Positions 10,963-20,964 of a DNA stretch of 64,000 bases are shown here, in pieces; positions within the stretch are counted from its first letter, which is position 1, and each line of letters starts with the position of its first letter. The translations under genes and the position numbers were made by a program. This stretch comes from Dipteris shenzhenensis (lineage: Eukaryota > Polypodiophyta > Polypodiopsida > Gleicheniales). The notes beneath the pieces were generated by a model. The model saw only the letters and a program-made list of their open reading frames with translations, did not search any database and was not told where the DNA came from. The stretch lies in assembly GCA_047967505.1 (NCBI GenBank), contig CM106539.1; one strand, given 5' to 3'.

Positions 10963-12637
10963 TTGTCCTCACCTCCTAGACAACCTGCTCTTGCCATCTT
11001 CCACAAACCTCCAATGGCCACACCCCACAAGGCATACCATGACTTCGTCGCTTCTACTCATCATTTGAGTAGAGAGGCAGAGTTGTATGACATTTTTGAT
11101 CGTCAGATAGATGTCATCGGCACAGTCCACAAGCATCTAGATCTCTTTAGATATATGGTAGATTACGTGAGAGCGAAAACCAAGCCTTACCTGATCCGGC
11201 TAGAAATAGATAGAGTACAGTGGGTTCCTATGAATCTCCTCATTGACTGTCACTGGGGGCTGATAGCACTTTCAAGTTTAGATTGCAAAGAATTTGCAAA
11301 TCCCTTAATCCAAAAAGTTTTAGAAGGATTTCCAAGGATGAAGAGTTGGATCTGCAAGCAGGTCCTATAGGAACTCATTTTGTATCCTTGGAAATAGCCT
11401 ATTGTGTAATTCTTTTGGAAATGGAGGACACAAATGCACCTCCATTCATCAATGTAGAGGCACCTCTTCTTCTAGTAGTAGGGCAAGATATGGACATTGA
11501 GGAGAATCCTGATGTGGTTGCGGAAGTCGCCATTGCTCTAGATTGTTCTAGTGCAACTTTGGACAAGGGAAAGCACATAGCAAAAATAGAGCAGACGACA
11601 GAGTTGGTTGTGGTTCCCAAAGTAGGCGGGACATCATCTCCCACTGGACAGCCCCAGAACAGGAAGAGGAGGAAGGAGAGCAAAAAGAGGAGGAAGAAGG
11701 TATGATGGATGAGGTTTTGATGCAAACCCTTCCATATATTTTGATTGAAAACAAAGAATATTTATTATTGATTAACATTCAATATATTAAAAAATTGAGA
11801 GAAGATAAAGTACTGGGGGCACTCTCCGCTTGAAAGAGTAGTAGTAACTTAGGTTACCCAGAAGAGGGGTTGGATAGGTGCATAGATTTGGCACGTGCAG
11901 CATCTGATCTTAAATATGTGGGAGGAAATGCATGACTCTACTAATGCATCAGTTACAGAGACAGAGTTCCGTGAGGTCCAAGAAAGATTAGAGGCAGAGA
12001 GGGCACAGAAACGCCAGAGACTTGAGAATACTACAGAGGCCTTATCATCGGCACCACCTCCAACAATTGATGAGAGCAAAAGCTCCATCGATATAACTCG
12101 GCCGGGAATGGACAAACAAGATGCTGCCCACATTGTAAGTTCATGATATTTTGTCAATATGAATGAATTTATGTTCTTAGTTTGGCATTGAGAAGATTAC
12201 TGATGTTATCTCAATTTTTAGGACATCATAGAAGTTGATAAGTTTGCGGCATGTAAAGGGGGTCGAGGTGACAGCATCGGTGTGGATTCAACACTAGGAC
12301 ACTACATGGGAATGTTCGAGTGCCATAGCCTAGTGTGCTTCCATACTTTGTTCTCCCCTTATGGGAAGGAAGAGATGATAAAGTGCAAGGCACTTTCAAA
12401 GCTAGTCTCCCTTGTGCCTTTACACCCCTCTGCGTGCAAGTGTATTTTGGTGAGGTGGGACTTGGCACTATCTACTTTTGGAGAGAAACTAGCAAGAAGA
12501 ATCATGGCAGTTGTGGTGCTTTGGCAGGTGTTTATGATGCTGGGCAGCTTGTAGAATCTATCAGTGAACCCACTGTTTTGTCAACTCAGAGGAGAGTAGC
12601 AATAGTAGCTAAAGCTAAGCAAGCAAATATTTTGTAA
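10963..12637 (+). pseudogene. spliced unrecognised gene, two apparent frameshifts
   Basis: Three exons can be inferred. Exon A runs 10963-11699; its frame must shift near 11258, after LLIDCHWG, to continue into RLQRICKSLNPKSF, and it ends in a basic, NLS-like tail (NRKRRKESKKRRKK) at an AAG/GTATGA donor. Exon B (11901-12134) follows a GTGCAG acceptor, joins in phase 0 and contains the coil-like EFREVQERLEAERAQKRQRL. Exon C starts at 12222 after a TTTTTAG acceptor (intron 12135-12221, GTAAGT donor, 87 bp), keeps the frame, then needs a shift between about 12340 and 12400 to reach the C-terminus ending VAIVAKAKQANIL. Conserved-looking Cys, His and Trp residues suggest a once-folded protein. I recognise no family. 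It could be a host gene, a transposon passenger gene, or the 3' part of one gene with the two upstream ORFs. Confidence 0.45.
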
Positions 12638-12639
12638 AA

Positions 12640-13570
12640 AGTGCATCTATTGGATGCAATATACAAGAAATATTGTATAGACATCAAAATTTAATATATA
12701 TTTCTCTTGTTTTCCAAATGGGCAGTGTTTTGCATTATAATTGAGTTTCATTTCTTGGATTTTAGTGTATCCTTAATTTAATTATACGGTTGATTTTGAA
12801 GAAAAGTGCATTCCCTTATCAAAGGTTTCAAGAATTCTTCAAGTTACTAGGTGTATGAATAGACAAGATCAAGATTGGTGATGAACTCTAATCAAGATAG
12901 CACAACAAAAGGTTAAATTGGATGCACAATCTCAAACCCTTCCATATTTAGATTCATCTCGAGACTAGGAATGTTTTGCATCCCAAACCTAGGAGGAAAA
13001 TAGAACAATAATATGGTGGCTAATTTAGTTATGTGCATGGTTAGTTGGAAGGATTAATGTAAATTAAGAGGATATATGCTCCATGATTGAGATGGCAAGC
13101 TCTCACTTATGCCAATGGTTCCACATGGAGATGGCAATAATCCACACGTATACTTGGTTGGTGTTTGTGTATTATCAAATTTGGATAGAGAACAAGCATA
13201 TGACTGACTCAATCCTAGCATAGGAGATTGGGTTTTGACTTTTATGGAAATTGTGGCTAAGGGGTTCTACATACAATTGAAGATGTAGGCCCTTATGGTG
13301 TAAAATGTTGTAAAGTATGCTAGGAATAGCCAAAATCGCTTTAGAAGTGTGCCTTGATATTCTAAAGGCATTGATGATGACTGCAATGAAGTTTGATACA
13401 AAATGGTAAGGTTGAAAAATGCACTGATAGCTATGAGCAATTCAAAGTGGGTCCCAAATTTCAATGCTAATGATCAAGATATGGGTTTATAAATTGGGAC
13501 ACATTTCAAGCATGAAGAAGCAAATTGATTTGGGCAAAAATTTTCTTTGATCGGAAGGTGGCCATGATAT
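12640..13570. other. AT-rich spacer, no gene recognised
   Basis: AT-rich sequence with short random frames. No motif or repeat stands out before the foldback cluster. Confidence 0.5.
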
Positions 13571-13671
13571 AGGCACTTTTTTTTGTTTTTTTTATGTATT
13601 TATTTCTTGTGTGTGTGATGGGTGCGTGTGTAAGTGATGGGGGATGCATCCCCCAATTTTAAAAAACAAAA

Positions 13672-13750
13672 AAAAGCCCCCGAGAGGCCTTGGGGTCCCC
13701 GTCTGGCCCAAAGTCGTGCCCGCGTGCACCAAGGCCTCTCGGGGGCTTTT
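13672..13750. repeat. hairpin 1, 22-bp perfect stem
   Basis: Arms 13672-13693 and 13729-13750 are perfect reverse complements (starting AAAAGCCCCCGAGAGGCC), separated by a 35-nt loop. The stem is flanked by A-rich sequence on the left and ends in T residues on the right. Confidence 0.95.
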
Positions 13751-13833
13751 GGGTATGTCTTTCTTTTGGAGCATATATTACCCCCATCACACACACACAC
13801 ACCCATCACACATAAATAAACAAACGTTTTAAA

Positions 13834-13902
13834 AAAAAAAAAGCCCCCAAGAGGCCCTTGTGCACGCAGGCGTGACTTTGGGCCAGACAGGGGCTTTTTT
13901 TT
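13834..13902. repeat. hairpin 2, GGGGC-anchored stem
   Basis: An A-run plus GCCCC (to about 13846) pairs with GGGGC plus a T-run (from about 13890). The interior (AGAGGCCCTTGTGCACGCAG) is homologous to the reverse complement of hairpin 1, so hairpins 1 and 2 are inverted copies. Confidence 0.85.
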
Positions 13903-13988
13903 GTTTTTGTTTTTTTTTGCGGATGCATCCCCCATCACTTACACACACACCCATCACACACAAAAGAAACAAATACATTAAAAAAATT

Positions 13989-14067
13989 AAAAAAAGCCCC
14001 CGAGGGGCCCTGGTGCGCGCAGGCGTCTAGCCCAAAGTCGCACCAGGGCCCCTTGGCGGCTTTTTTT
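13989..14067. repeat. hairpin 3, 29-bp stem with two mismatches
   Basis: Arms 13989-14017 and 14039-14067 pair over 29 positions with two mismatches. The 21-nt loop contains CCCAAAGTCG-like sequence shared with the other hairpins. Confidence 0.93.
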
Positions 14068-14397
14068 TGTTTTTGTTTTTTGGGGGGATGCATCCCCCAT
14101 CACATACTAGTGTCTAATCACACTCTACCATGATTATTGACTAATTACATACTAGTGAATATTCTACCATGATTATTTGCCATCAACAATCAATTACATT
14201 ATGTACATACATCAAACATGGAAGTAAATAATACACTGCAAGATTCCACTTGAAAATGAAAGCTCAAAGTTGAAAATCTACAAGAAAAATAGTTTCCAAA
14301 GGGTTCTATTAACAAAAATATTTACAACCATCTTTGCACAAAATTGCTTTTGACAACCAAAATTGGTGTCCATAGTGAATACAACAAAAAATCTTAT

Positions 14398-15168
14398 CTA
14401 TGGCCTAAGTTGTGGGTCTTCTCTGATCCACCTTGCTAGTTGCATGTCTTTTGCCATGATCGTAACCCTCTTGGCATGGATTGCACACAAGTTTGTGTCC
14501 TCAAGAAGAGTTACGATCACCACTTCTGCTACTTCTTGTATGGCGACCAATGCGATTGATTGAATACGATAGTTGTCCCTCTAGGACTGCATAATCTCTT
14601 TCACCAATCGAGCGAATGGAGCTCTTGGGATTAGAAGGTCCATGCTACTTTGGTACGTTCTTATCTCTTGAAGCGCCTTCCTTCGAGGCTTTCTGCGGTG
14701 TCTTCTAGGGACTCCACCTCACCTACTACAAGCTTTGTCTTTTCCTTTTGCTATGCGATGCAATTCTGGCAAAGATTTTCCACTCTATCTAGAATGTGGA
14801 AAGTCCTGAGTAGCATTGTGCCATGCGGTGGCTCTCCATTTGTGCCCTTTGTTGTTGAGCCAATTGAATCCGCATTTGCCTGGCATCTTCTTGTCCTCTT
14901 GCCCATTCTTCCAATCTGTGTATTTTTGCGCTCCTAGTTCTTGAGGTGCCTCGAGTTGACTCTGAGGATTGGATTGCTCCCCATGATCTTCTTCATCGTC
15001 ATCTGTTTGCTCATTGGTTTCTGTCCTCTCCTCCTCCTCCTCCTCCTCCTCCTCCTCCTCCTGCCTCCTCTTTCTTCTCTCTTCAATCATTGCATTGTAT
15101 ACATCGGGAGGGATTGGGAGCTTTGTTCTGGAATCAACCAGTCTTCCAATCTACTTTGTTCTTGCCAT
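14398..15168 (-). pseudogene. divergent histone H3 variant, CENH3-like, with in-frame stops
   Basis: On the minus strand one frame from 14720 to 14398 aligns residue for residue with the H3 fold: GGV, then [49 protein letters not shown] and KDMQLARWI, with a non-canonical tail. Canonical H3 has LLIRKLPFQRLVREI; the PRAPF and LVKEI form resembles centromeric CENH3. However, loop 1 has canonical length, whereas plant CENH3 usually carries extra residues there. A same-frame Met at 15168 starts MARTK, the H3 N-terminus, about 95 bp below a TATA box. Between them lie about 150 codons of unusual tail, including a poly-Glu run, or else an unrecognised intron. Same-frame stops occur at about 15153, 14787, 14721 and 14583. 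H3 packages DNA in nucleosomes; this copy looks dead unless splicing removes the first three stops and the fourth is wrong. Confidence 0.7.
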
Positions 15169-15257
15169 GTCGGTGATGGTGGGGCTTTGGGAAATGTGAC
15201 AGTAGGAAGGAATGTACTAGTATGAGAGAGTACTGGTGGTACTGAGAAAATTATTTG

Positions 15258-15268
15258 CATATATATAG
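15258..15268 (-). promoter_or_regulatory. TATA box of the H3-like gene
   Basis: CCTATATATATGC on the minus strand lies about 90-100 bp upstream of the MARTK start codon, a normal plant spacing once a 60-70 nt leader is allowed. It supports the idea that this locus was once a gene with its own promoter. Confidence 0.55.
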
Positions 15269-15301
15269 GGGTATATTTATTTTTTGCATCATTATTACTT
15301 C

Positions 15302-15364
15302 GCCCCCCCCCCCCCCCTTCCCTTCCCCCTTTACCCCCCCTCAACCCCTCCTTCCCCCCCCCCC
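15302..15364 (+). repeat. poly-C runs
   Basis: Two uninterrupted C tracts (about 16 and 11 bases) with C-rich sequence between. They are error-prone for sequencing. Confidence 0.9.
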
Positions 15365-15880
15365 TATTTGTCATCGTCCCCTCGAGGGTTAACCTCACAA
15401 AATTTTAGTGTACCACATGCATTGTAAAGAAGGGATATTTATCAAAAAAATTACTTAGTTCATTAAAACATTGGGTTTTTTCATTCAACTTTAGGAAAAT
15501 TTTACGTAAAGAGGAGAGGTGTTTGTTTTGGGGGAAAAAACTTATTTAAGGAGTTTTTGAAATTCCCCTTGAACTTCGGTGAGGTCGCTCCCCCAACCTT
15601 TTCTCATCGCCCGCCCTTGTTGGATCTATAAGTACAAAATTTAACACTTGTTTTTTAAAAAAAAGAGCCAATTAATCAAATGTCCATGAGAAATATTAAA
15701 GTGCAATTTTAATTAACATCAAAGTACATTTGGTTTAGCGATCCAACGCTTTCCAACACAACTTCTATGTTTTTGGGAAGCTTGCAAAGATATCCATGAA
15801 TGCCTTCTTTTACTCATTTGAGTTCGACGAACTGCTTGGGCTCCGTTTGCAAAGCTTTATTCCTTGCAATCAGAGGACCT

Positions 15881-16059
15881 GACTATACTATGATAGAACC
15901 ATTGAACATCTCATGAAGAGCATTACTTCCATTAATCCTGACTATACCACGATAGAACCACTCGAACATCTCATGAAGAGCATTACTTCCATTAATCCCG
16001 ACAATACCATGATAGAACCACTCGAACATCTCATGAAGAGCATTACTTCCATTAATCCC
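15881..16059 (-). repeat. 60-bp in-frame tandem repeat, three copies
   Basis: Units begin at 15881, 15940 and 16000 (59-60 bp). On the minus strand they encode GLMEVMLFMRCSSGSIMVLS repeated at the C-terminus of the transposon-like gene. Near-identity implies a recent expansion. Confidence 0.9.
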
Positions 16060-18788
16060 CCCTCCATGTGCGAACTCTTGAAATAAGCACCTCGAGCTCT
16101 ATAATGAGACTTTTCCATCCCTTGGGCAGTCCAAGCATTCAAGGAACCATATTGGCGAAGAAACCATGGACCATGAGCATAAAGAATGTGCTACATACAA
16201 AAACACATGAGGTAAACAAGAATAAATTGATTGCAATTAAAATTTTAAAAATAGCAAAGACCAAACACACCATGTAGTGAGTGATTCACCCCATTCATCT
16301 ACCATGGCTTCAATGAACTCTTTCACGATGACTTTATATAGTTGCACATCATCATCGTCTATGGAAGGCTTCCTCAAGATCTTTACCAAATTATCCAATT
16401 CTTTCAAACATGTATTCTCAAGGTTTTGACATGAGGATCAGCTTCCAAATTAGTGGTGCAATCACATAACTTTTTCCAATAATTCCAATGCAGATTTAAT
16501 CGACGTTTTCCATGATTGGACAAAAACGTTCGTGCCTTAGAGCCTCCCATGGACACTTTATTTGGAATATTTCTTGATATTCCTGACAATTGTGCATCTT
16601 TGATTAGCTTTACATTTCCCCCATGTAGACCCATGCTCGAGAGTAAAGCTTTGACCCTTGCTATACATGATGCCGCTCTCTCCTTCGATTTCATGTTCCA
16701 TGCATATACAATGTGCAAGTAAAGCAATTTATCAATGAGCCGCATCTCAGCATGTAGCACACAGAAATGCACTCTTTGTAATGGAATGTTTAAAATTGGA
16801 TCCCAATTTTTATTGTTTTGATCTCTGTTGCATGCATCATCCTGATTGCAACTCATTACTCCATTGCTCCAATACATCCATTTGTTAGCCTCATCATCTG
16901 TGATGTCATTCATTACATCTTTAGCATTCCCAAATTCTTTTCCTCTTTTTACTTGCTCTTTCCCTCTATGTATTCCTATGTTACTGCCTCGAGGTTGGTG
17001 AGTGCATACAATAAAGACATGGATATGTCGCATTTGCACTCAATTCCATTCCAAACATACACTTCAATGTCTTAAGATCTCCTGCCATGTGCCATTCAAC
17101 TTTAAATGATCCGAACCCTTCAACTTGAAGCAACTCTCCTTTCATTTGCACATCTATGACACTTGGAATTGGAGATCTATCAAATACCCATTTCAAGAAT
17201 GAGTGTGTCTCTTTAGGAAGTTCAAAAGCGGCAAGCCACCAAATGTGCTTTTCTGATTGCACACTTAAATCTTCCCTAATTTCCTTATCTTTGGCATGTT
17301 CGAGGGCTTTATTCATCAAAGTAATACTAACCCTCTCCACCTTGTGGCCTTTTACAACCTCACACTAATTTAATTTGATAACGAATACTAACTTTCCTTC
17401 ACAATCTGAAAGATTAAAAGATTTACATGATTAGAAAAGATTTCAATAAAAATTCCAGCTCTCTAAACAATATAGTTTTAATATACCCTATGCTTTCATG
17501 TTGTAAAACTCCACCATTGCAACTTGGACCCTATGTACATCCAAAAAAACATTATTATGCTCTATGTACTCAAAGGTTCTTGGTCCTTGCTTTGCCCCTT
17601 TGGTAGTTGGTCCTCCTTTCTTTTTGCTACGTTGGACATTTGCCTTGTTTGTGCCTTCCAACATCATGCTTTCTGAGATGTATATAAATCCACCCAACAA
17701 ATCTTGAACAGCAGAATTTGTTTCTTTCCTTGCATTTCTAACGTATACTGGTCTCGGCAATAGACGATTCTTAATGCCTTGACCTCGAAGTGAATTTACA
17801 AAGACATTATACACAGCTAAGTACCCTTTCCAACTAATGCCAGCAGCATCACATGCATGGACAACTTTTGATGGATCTACAAGATTCTCTAAATCAGTTG
17901 CAACCTCTTGTAATATTGCATGTCGCAATGCACGCCGACGAGGGTCCCTAAGAATAGAAATGAATTCTTTCTTCTTAACTACACTCTTTACGGTACAAAG
18001 TTTGTCAGAGGAATTTCTTCCAATAACCTCCTCCATAAAATTTCTGCAGAAATCATGATAACATTAGAAAAATAAATGACTCATTTGTAAGTAATGCTTC
18101 ATAATTACAAAATAGTTCAAATATACATACCTTGTAGCTTTCACCCTGTGTTTCCTTGCTCCACCACATATGCCAAGCTCTCCATTAGTTGCACAGGCTT
18201 GATCCTATGTTTGTAACCTAGAGGGGTTCTTTTTATCCTTTCTAATCTCCTAGTTGATGTAGCAAGCTCTTGTTGGATACATCAAGCCTTTTTTAACAGT
18301 TTGTTCTTCTCATCTATTAATCTTGTGATTGTCTCTTGTGACCTCTCTTTTGCAATTTCTGAGTCAGCAAGTTTTTTTTGTTCTTGGGTTAGTTGTTCTT
18401 GGAGGTTATGCATGGTATCTCTAAGTATCTTTGTCTCTCTTTCCATTCTCAACAAGTGAACCTTCGCAAAGTGTGCTTCAGTATTGGAATGGTCGATGCG
18501 TTTACAATATCCTAGTAAGCCTTGAAGACCATCACCTACGTATTGAATCAAACTCGTCACATTTTCAAACAAAGGTGGAGCACCTGTCAAAGGATCCACT
18601 GGATAGAGTCCACCAACACTCCATAAGTCGACATGCTTTGTTCCTTGTTGTCATAATTGATGTAGTGTATCTTTGCCGCTGGCAACCTTGTGGCCACAAC
18701 ATTGACGAGTTGTGGCATATTCTGGTGCAACTTCGATGTGTAAGGTGCTTTTTCGTGGCTTGTTGGTGCGATCTTCAAATGGAGCCAT
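15881..18788 (-). pseudogene. multi-exon transposon-like gene, broken
   Basis: A minus-strand gene can be traced from MAPFEDRTNKPRKS (18788). Exon 1 (to 18131) holds a coiled coil (RETKILRDTMHNLQEQL) and a Cys motif (NGELGICGGARKHRVKATR). Exon 2 is 18043-17487 and contains ILRDPRRRALRHAILQEVAT. Exon 3 starts at 17405 and contains VEWHMAGDLKTLKCMFGM, CLYC, VHFCVLHAEMRLIDKLLYLH and GLHGGNVKLIKDAQLSG. Exon 4 begins near 16190 with APW-like HGPWFLRQYGSLNAWTAQGM and ends in a 20-residue repeat. Introns 1 and 2 (87 and 81 bp) have clean GT-AG ends and keep the frame; intron 3 is approximate. At least six in-frame stops and three or four frameshifts are present. The motif set reminds me of unnamed transposase-like proteins of early-diverging plants and invertebrates; I cannot name the family, and catalytic residues are not identified. 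Confidence 0.55.
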
Positions 18789-18816
18789 GAGAGGGATTTA
18801 GAAATAAGGCCTTGGA

Positions 18817-19376
18817 TCAGTTCAAAGAATAGAATAGCATCAATGGAAACAAGTTTCGGACAATGGAAAGATATAATAGGATCAATTGAAGCAAGTTTGG
18901 GGCAAGATGATGAGAAGAATTGAATTTGGGTGTTGCAAAGTGCTTACGATAGAAGGAGTATGAATGTGGGATTGGAAGATGATCACGGTGAGAAGGAGTA
19001 GGATTTAGATGTTGAAAAGTGATTTGGGTGCATAGGCATGGTTGGGGGGAGGGCAAAATGTGATGGGCTATTCTTGTGCGACTGGTATCTTTTTGTATCG
19101 GATAAAAAATGCTATGTAAACCATGAATAAGAGCACTCATGTGTAGGAGGCAGTAGCACTGATAGGCACACATGTAGCTAGCATGGATAGGGTAAAAGAT
19201 AGTAACTAGAGAATACCATGACATTGGCCTCCTATTTTTTGAGATGATACTTTGTATTGAACATATATTTTGAAAATAACTATGTGCTTGTATGAAGAAC
19301 CCTGATTGCAGGAAATGGTGAGGAGTAGCATTTAGATGTTGAAAAGTGATTTGGGTGCATAGGCATGGTTTGGGGG
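18817..19376. repeat. spacer with direct repeats
   Basis: TTTAGATGTTGAAAAGTGAT and the following 27 bases occur at 19014 and again at 19331. A shorter duplication (CAAGTTT near 18850 and 18890) is also present. The overlapping 194-codon minus frame is repeat-derived and is not called a gene. Confidence 0.7.
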
Positions 19377-19611
19377 GAAGTTTTGAAGAGTTTTGGGCCA
19401 TTTTGGGCGCTTTTAAATTTTCAAATTTTTGGGCTAGGGTGTACCCGCGAGATACTTTTTGGGAATGTGGACCATCTAAAGGTTGTAAAGAGAGTTAACT
19501 TTTTGAGAGTGGGGGGGCCCTCCAACTGGGAGAGGGAGGTGCACTTTTGGGGACCACCAAGGACCTAGGAAGATGTACTTTTTGGTCCCCATATGGGGTG
19601 ATGGGACCCTT

Positions 19612-19705
19612 TGCAGGCCTTATTAGTTCTTAATCCATTTTGCTAATCCACTCCTTATGAGGTCCTTTTTGGGTCCAAAATTCCCCTAATGCTAGTTTCA
19701 CAATA
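19612..19705 (-). repeat. second copy of the 9.0-kb dispersed repeat, inverted
   Basis: The reverse complement carries ATTAGGGGAATTTTGGAC and GGATTAGCAAA, as seen at 9030-9115 on the plus strand. Divergence and indels indicate an old repeat. Confidence 0.55.
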
Positions 19706-20653
19706 CATAAGGGTTCTTTATCGTACTGCTTGGGAATTATAGACTCGTGGTGGAGGATGTGAAAAGGAAGGAGTGTTAGTGGAGGTGGGAGAGGGTGAAA
19801 ATGAAGGAGGAGAGACATGCACTAAGCTAAGGGGGGGGTGTATGGGGGGAAGGCCCAGAGGGGAGGAAAGTGGGGGAGCATTAATGGAGGCGGAGCCTTC
19901 CTCCAATGGCATGTGTATTCCTTGGTGTCCATTCCACAATGTTAGCTCCTCCTCCATTTTCCCCATCCCCCGTGCCCCCTCATTCCCCCCTTTTCATACC
20001 CATATACAAAACTAGGGCCCCTCTAAGGGTGAGGACACTCTTCTACTCAAGTGATAGAGCTTCGCTTGTATAAAGAGGCATGAGGTCATAGATCTAGTTC
20101 TTGCCTTTCCAATCTATATGCACCCCTTCATTTTGGTGGAAGATTGGTGCATCTCAACCATAGGGTAATTGAGGCTAGGAGCCAAAGACCAAATGACTCA
20201 TCAAGAATTGAGATTCATTTTATCCAAGGTGAAAAATAAGGTGAATCCAAATAATTAGCAAAGTGATTGAGATTCAACGATTGAGATTCATTTTATCCGA
20301 GGTGGGAAATAAGGGGAGTTCAAATACTTGATTTACATAGCCTACCTTAATGGGGCCCAAGTAAAATAAATGGGTCTTCTTGATTGGTGACTAAGGGGTA
20401 TGTGAAATTAAGTAGAGCCATTAAGTAAAGCCATTATGTCCCAAGATTGCAAAAATGAAATTCGCAATCTTGAATTTCCATTATACATGTTTTTACGTTT
20501 TTTTTTTAAGTTTTAACATTACACCTATCACCTATCAGCACAAGGAGAGGGAAAGATAGCAAACAAAGATTTTTCATTAGTCTAACTTGGATACAAGCTC
20601 TTTTGGGAGACAAAGGGAAAATGAATAACATGATTTACGGAATGTGGCCGTTT

Positions 20654-20831
20654 GTTAGAGCTATTGTGATTCTGCACATCTAGAAGTATTGCAAGAGCTT
20701 GCCTTCTTTAAAAATGTTGTTATTGCAGAGCCATCTCATGAGACTATTACTGATGATGATATCAGTAGGCCATTGAAGTATTTTGGTAGGAGGTACTCAC
20801 TATTCCAACAGATTTCTCTGGTGTGTGATTA
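20654..20831 (+). other. candidate orphan exon, unrecognised
   Basis: A frame of about 58 codons begins after a possible TTTGTTAG acceptor and ends near a possible CTCTG/GTGTGT donor. It has protein-like composition: LEVLQELAFFKNVVIAEPSH, then TITDDDISRPLKYFGRRYSL and FQQISLV. It stands out from the AT-rich surroundings because acidic and basic residues alternate sensibly. No partner exon is recognised on either side. It may be a gene fragment captured by a mobile element. Confidence 0.3.
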
Positions 20832-20964
20832 GATTGAGTCGATCTTGCCTACCTGAAACACAATGCTTTTTGTTGTATTTTTGACATTTCTTAGTCTTTT
20901 TTTTTTGCCCGAAAAAAAACAAGGTGAAAGATCAAAATCATTCATGAGGCCTACCTTGGAAGCT

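Larger units (their letters stand above)
13571..14101. mobile_element. foldback/MITE-like cluster of three hairpins
   Basis: A compact block of inverted repeats. An outer arm at about 13578-13656 (containing GTGTAAGTGATGGGGGATGC) is the reverse complement of 13919-13996. Inside lie two GC-rich hairpins flanked by A-runs and T-runs, and a third follows at 13989-14067. The palindrome core GGATGCATCC recurs at about 13641, 13920 and 14086. The hairpin cores (AAAGCCCCCGAGAGGCC type, with CCCAAAGTCG inside) are related to each other in alternating orientation, so the block looks like nested or duplicated copies of one non-autonomous foldback element. No transposase lies inside, and no target-site duplication could be fixed. 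Confidence 0.7.

Noticed and set aside
13600-13938. Overlapping short ORFs on both strands
   Set aside because: They are mirror-image translations of the inverted-repeat hairpins.
14785-15090. Poly-Glu ORF as a separate gene
   Set aside because: It is in the same frame as both MARTK and the H3 fold and is better treated as part of that locus.
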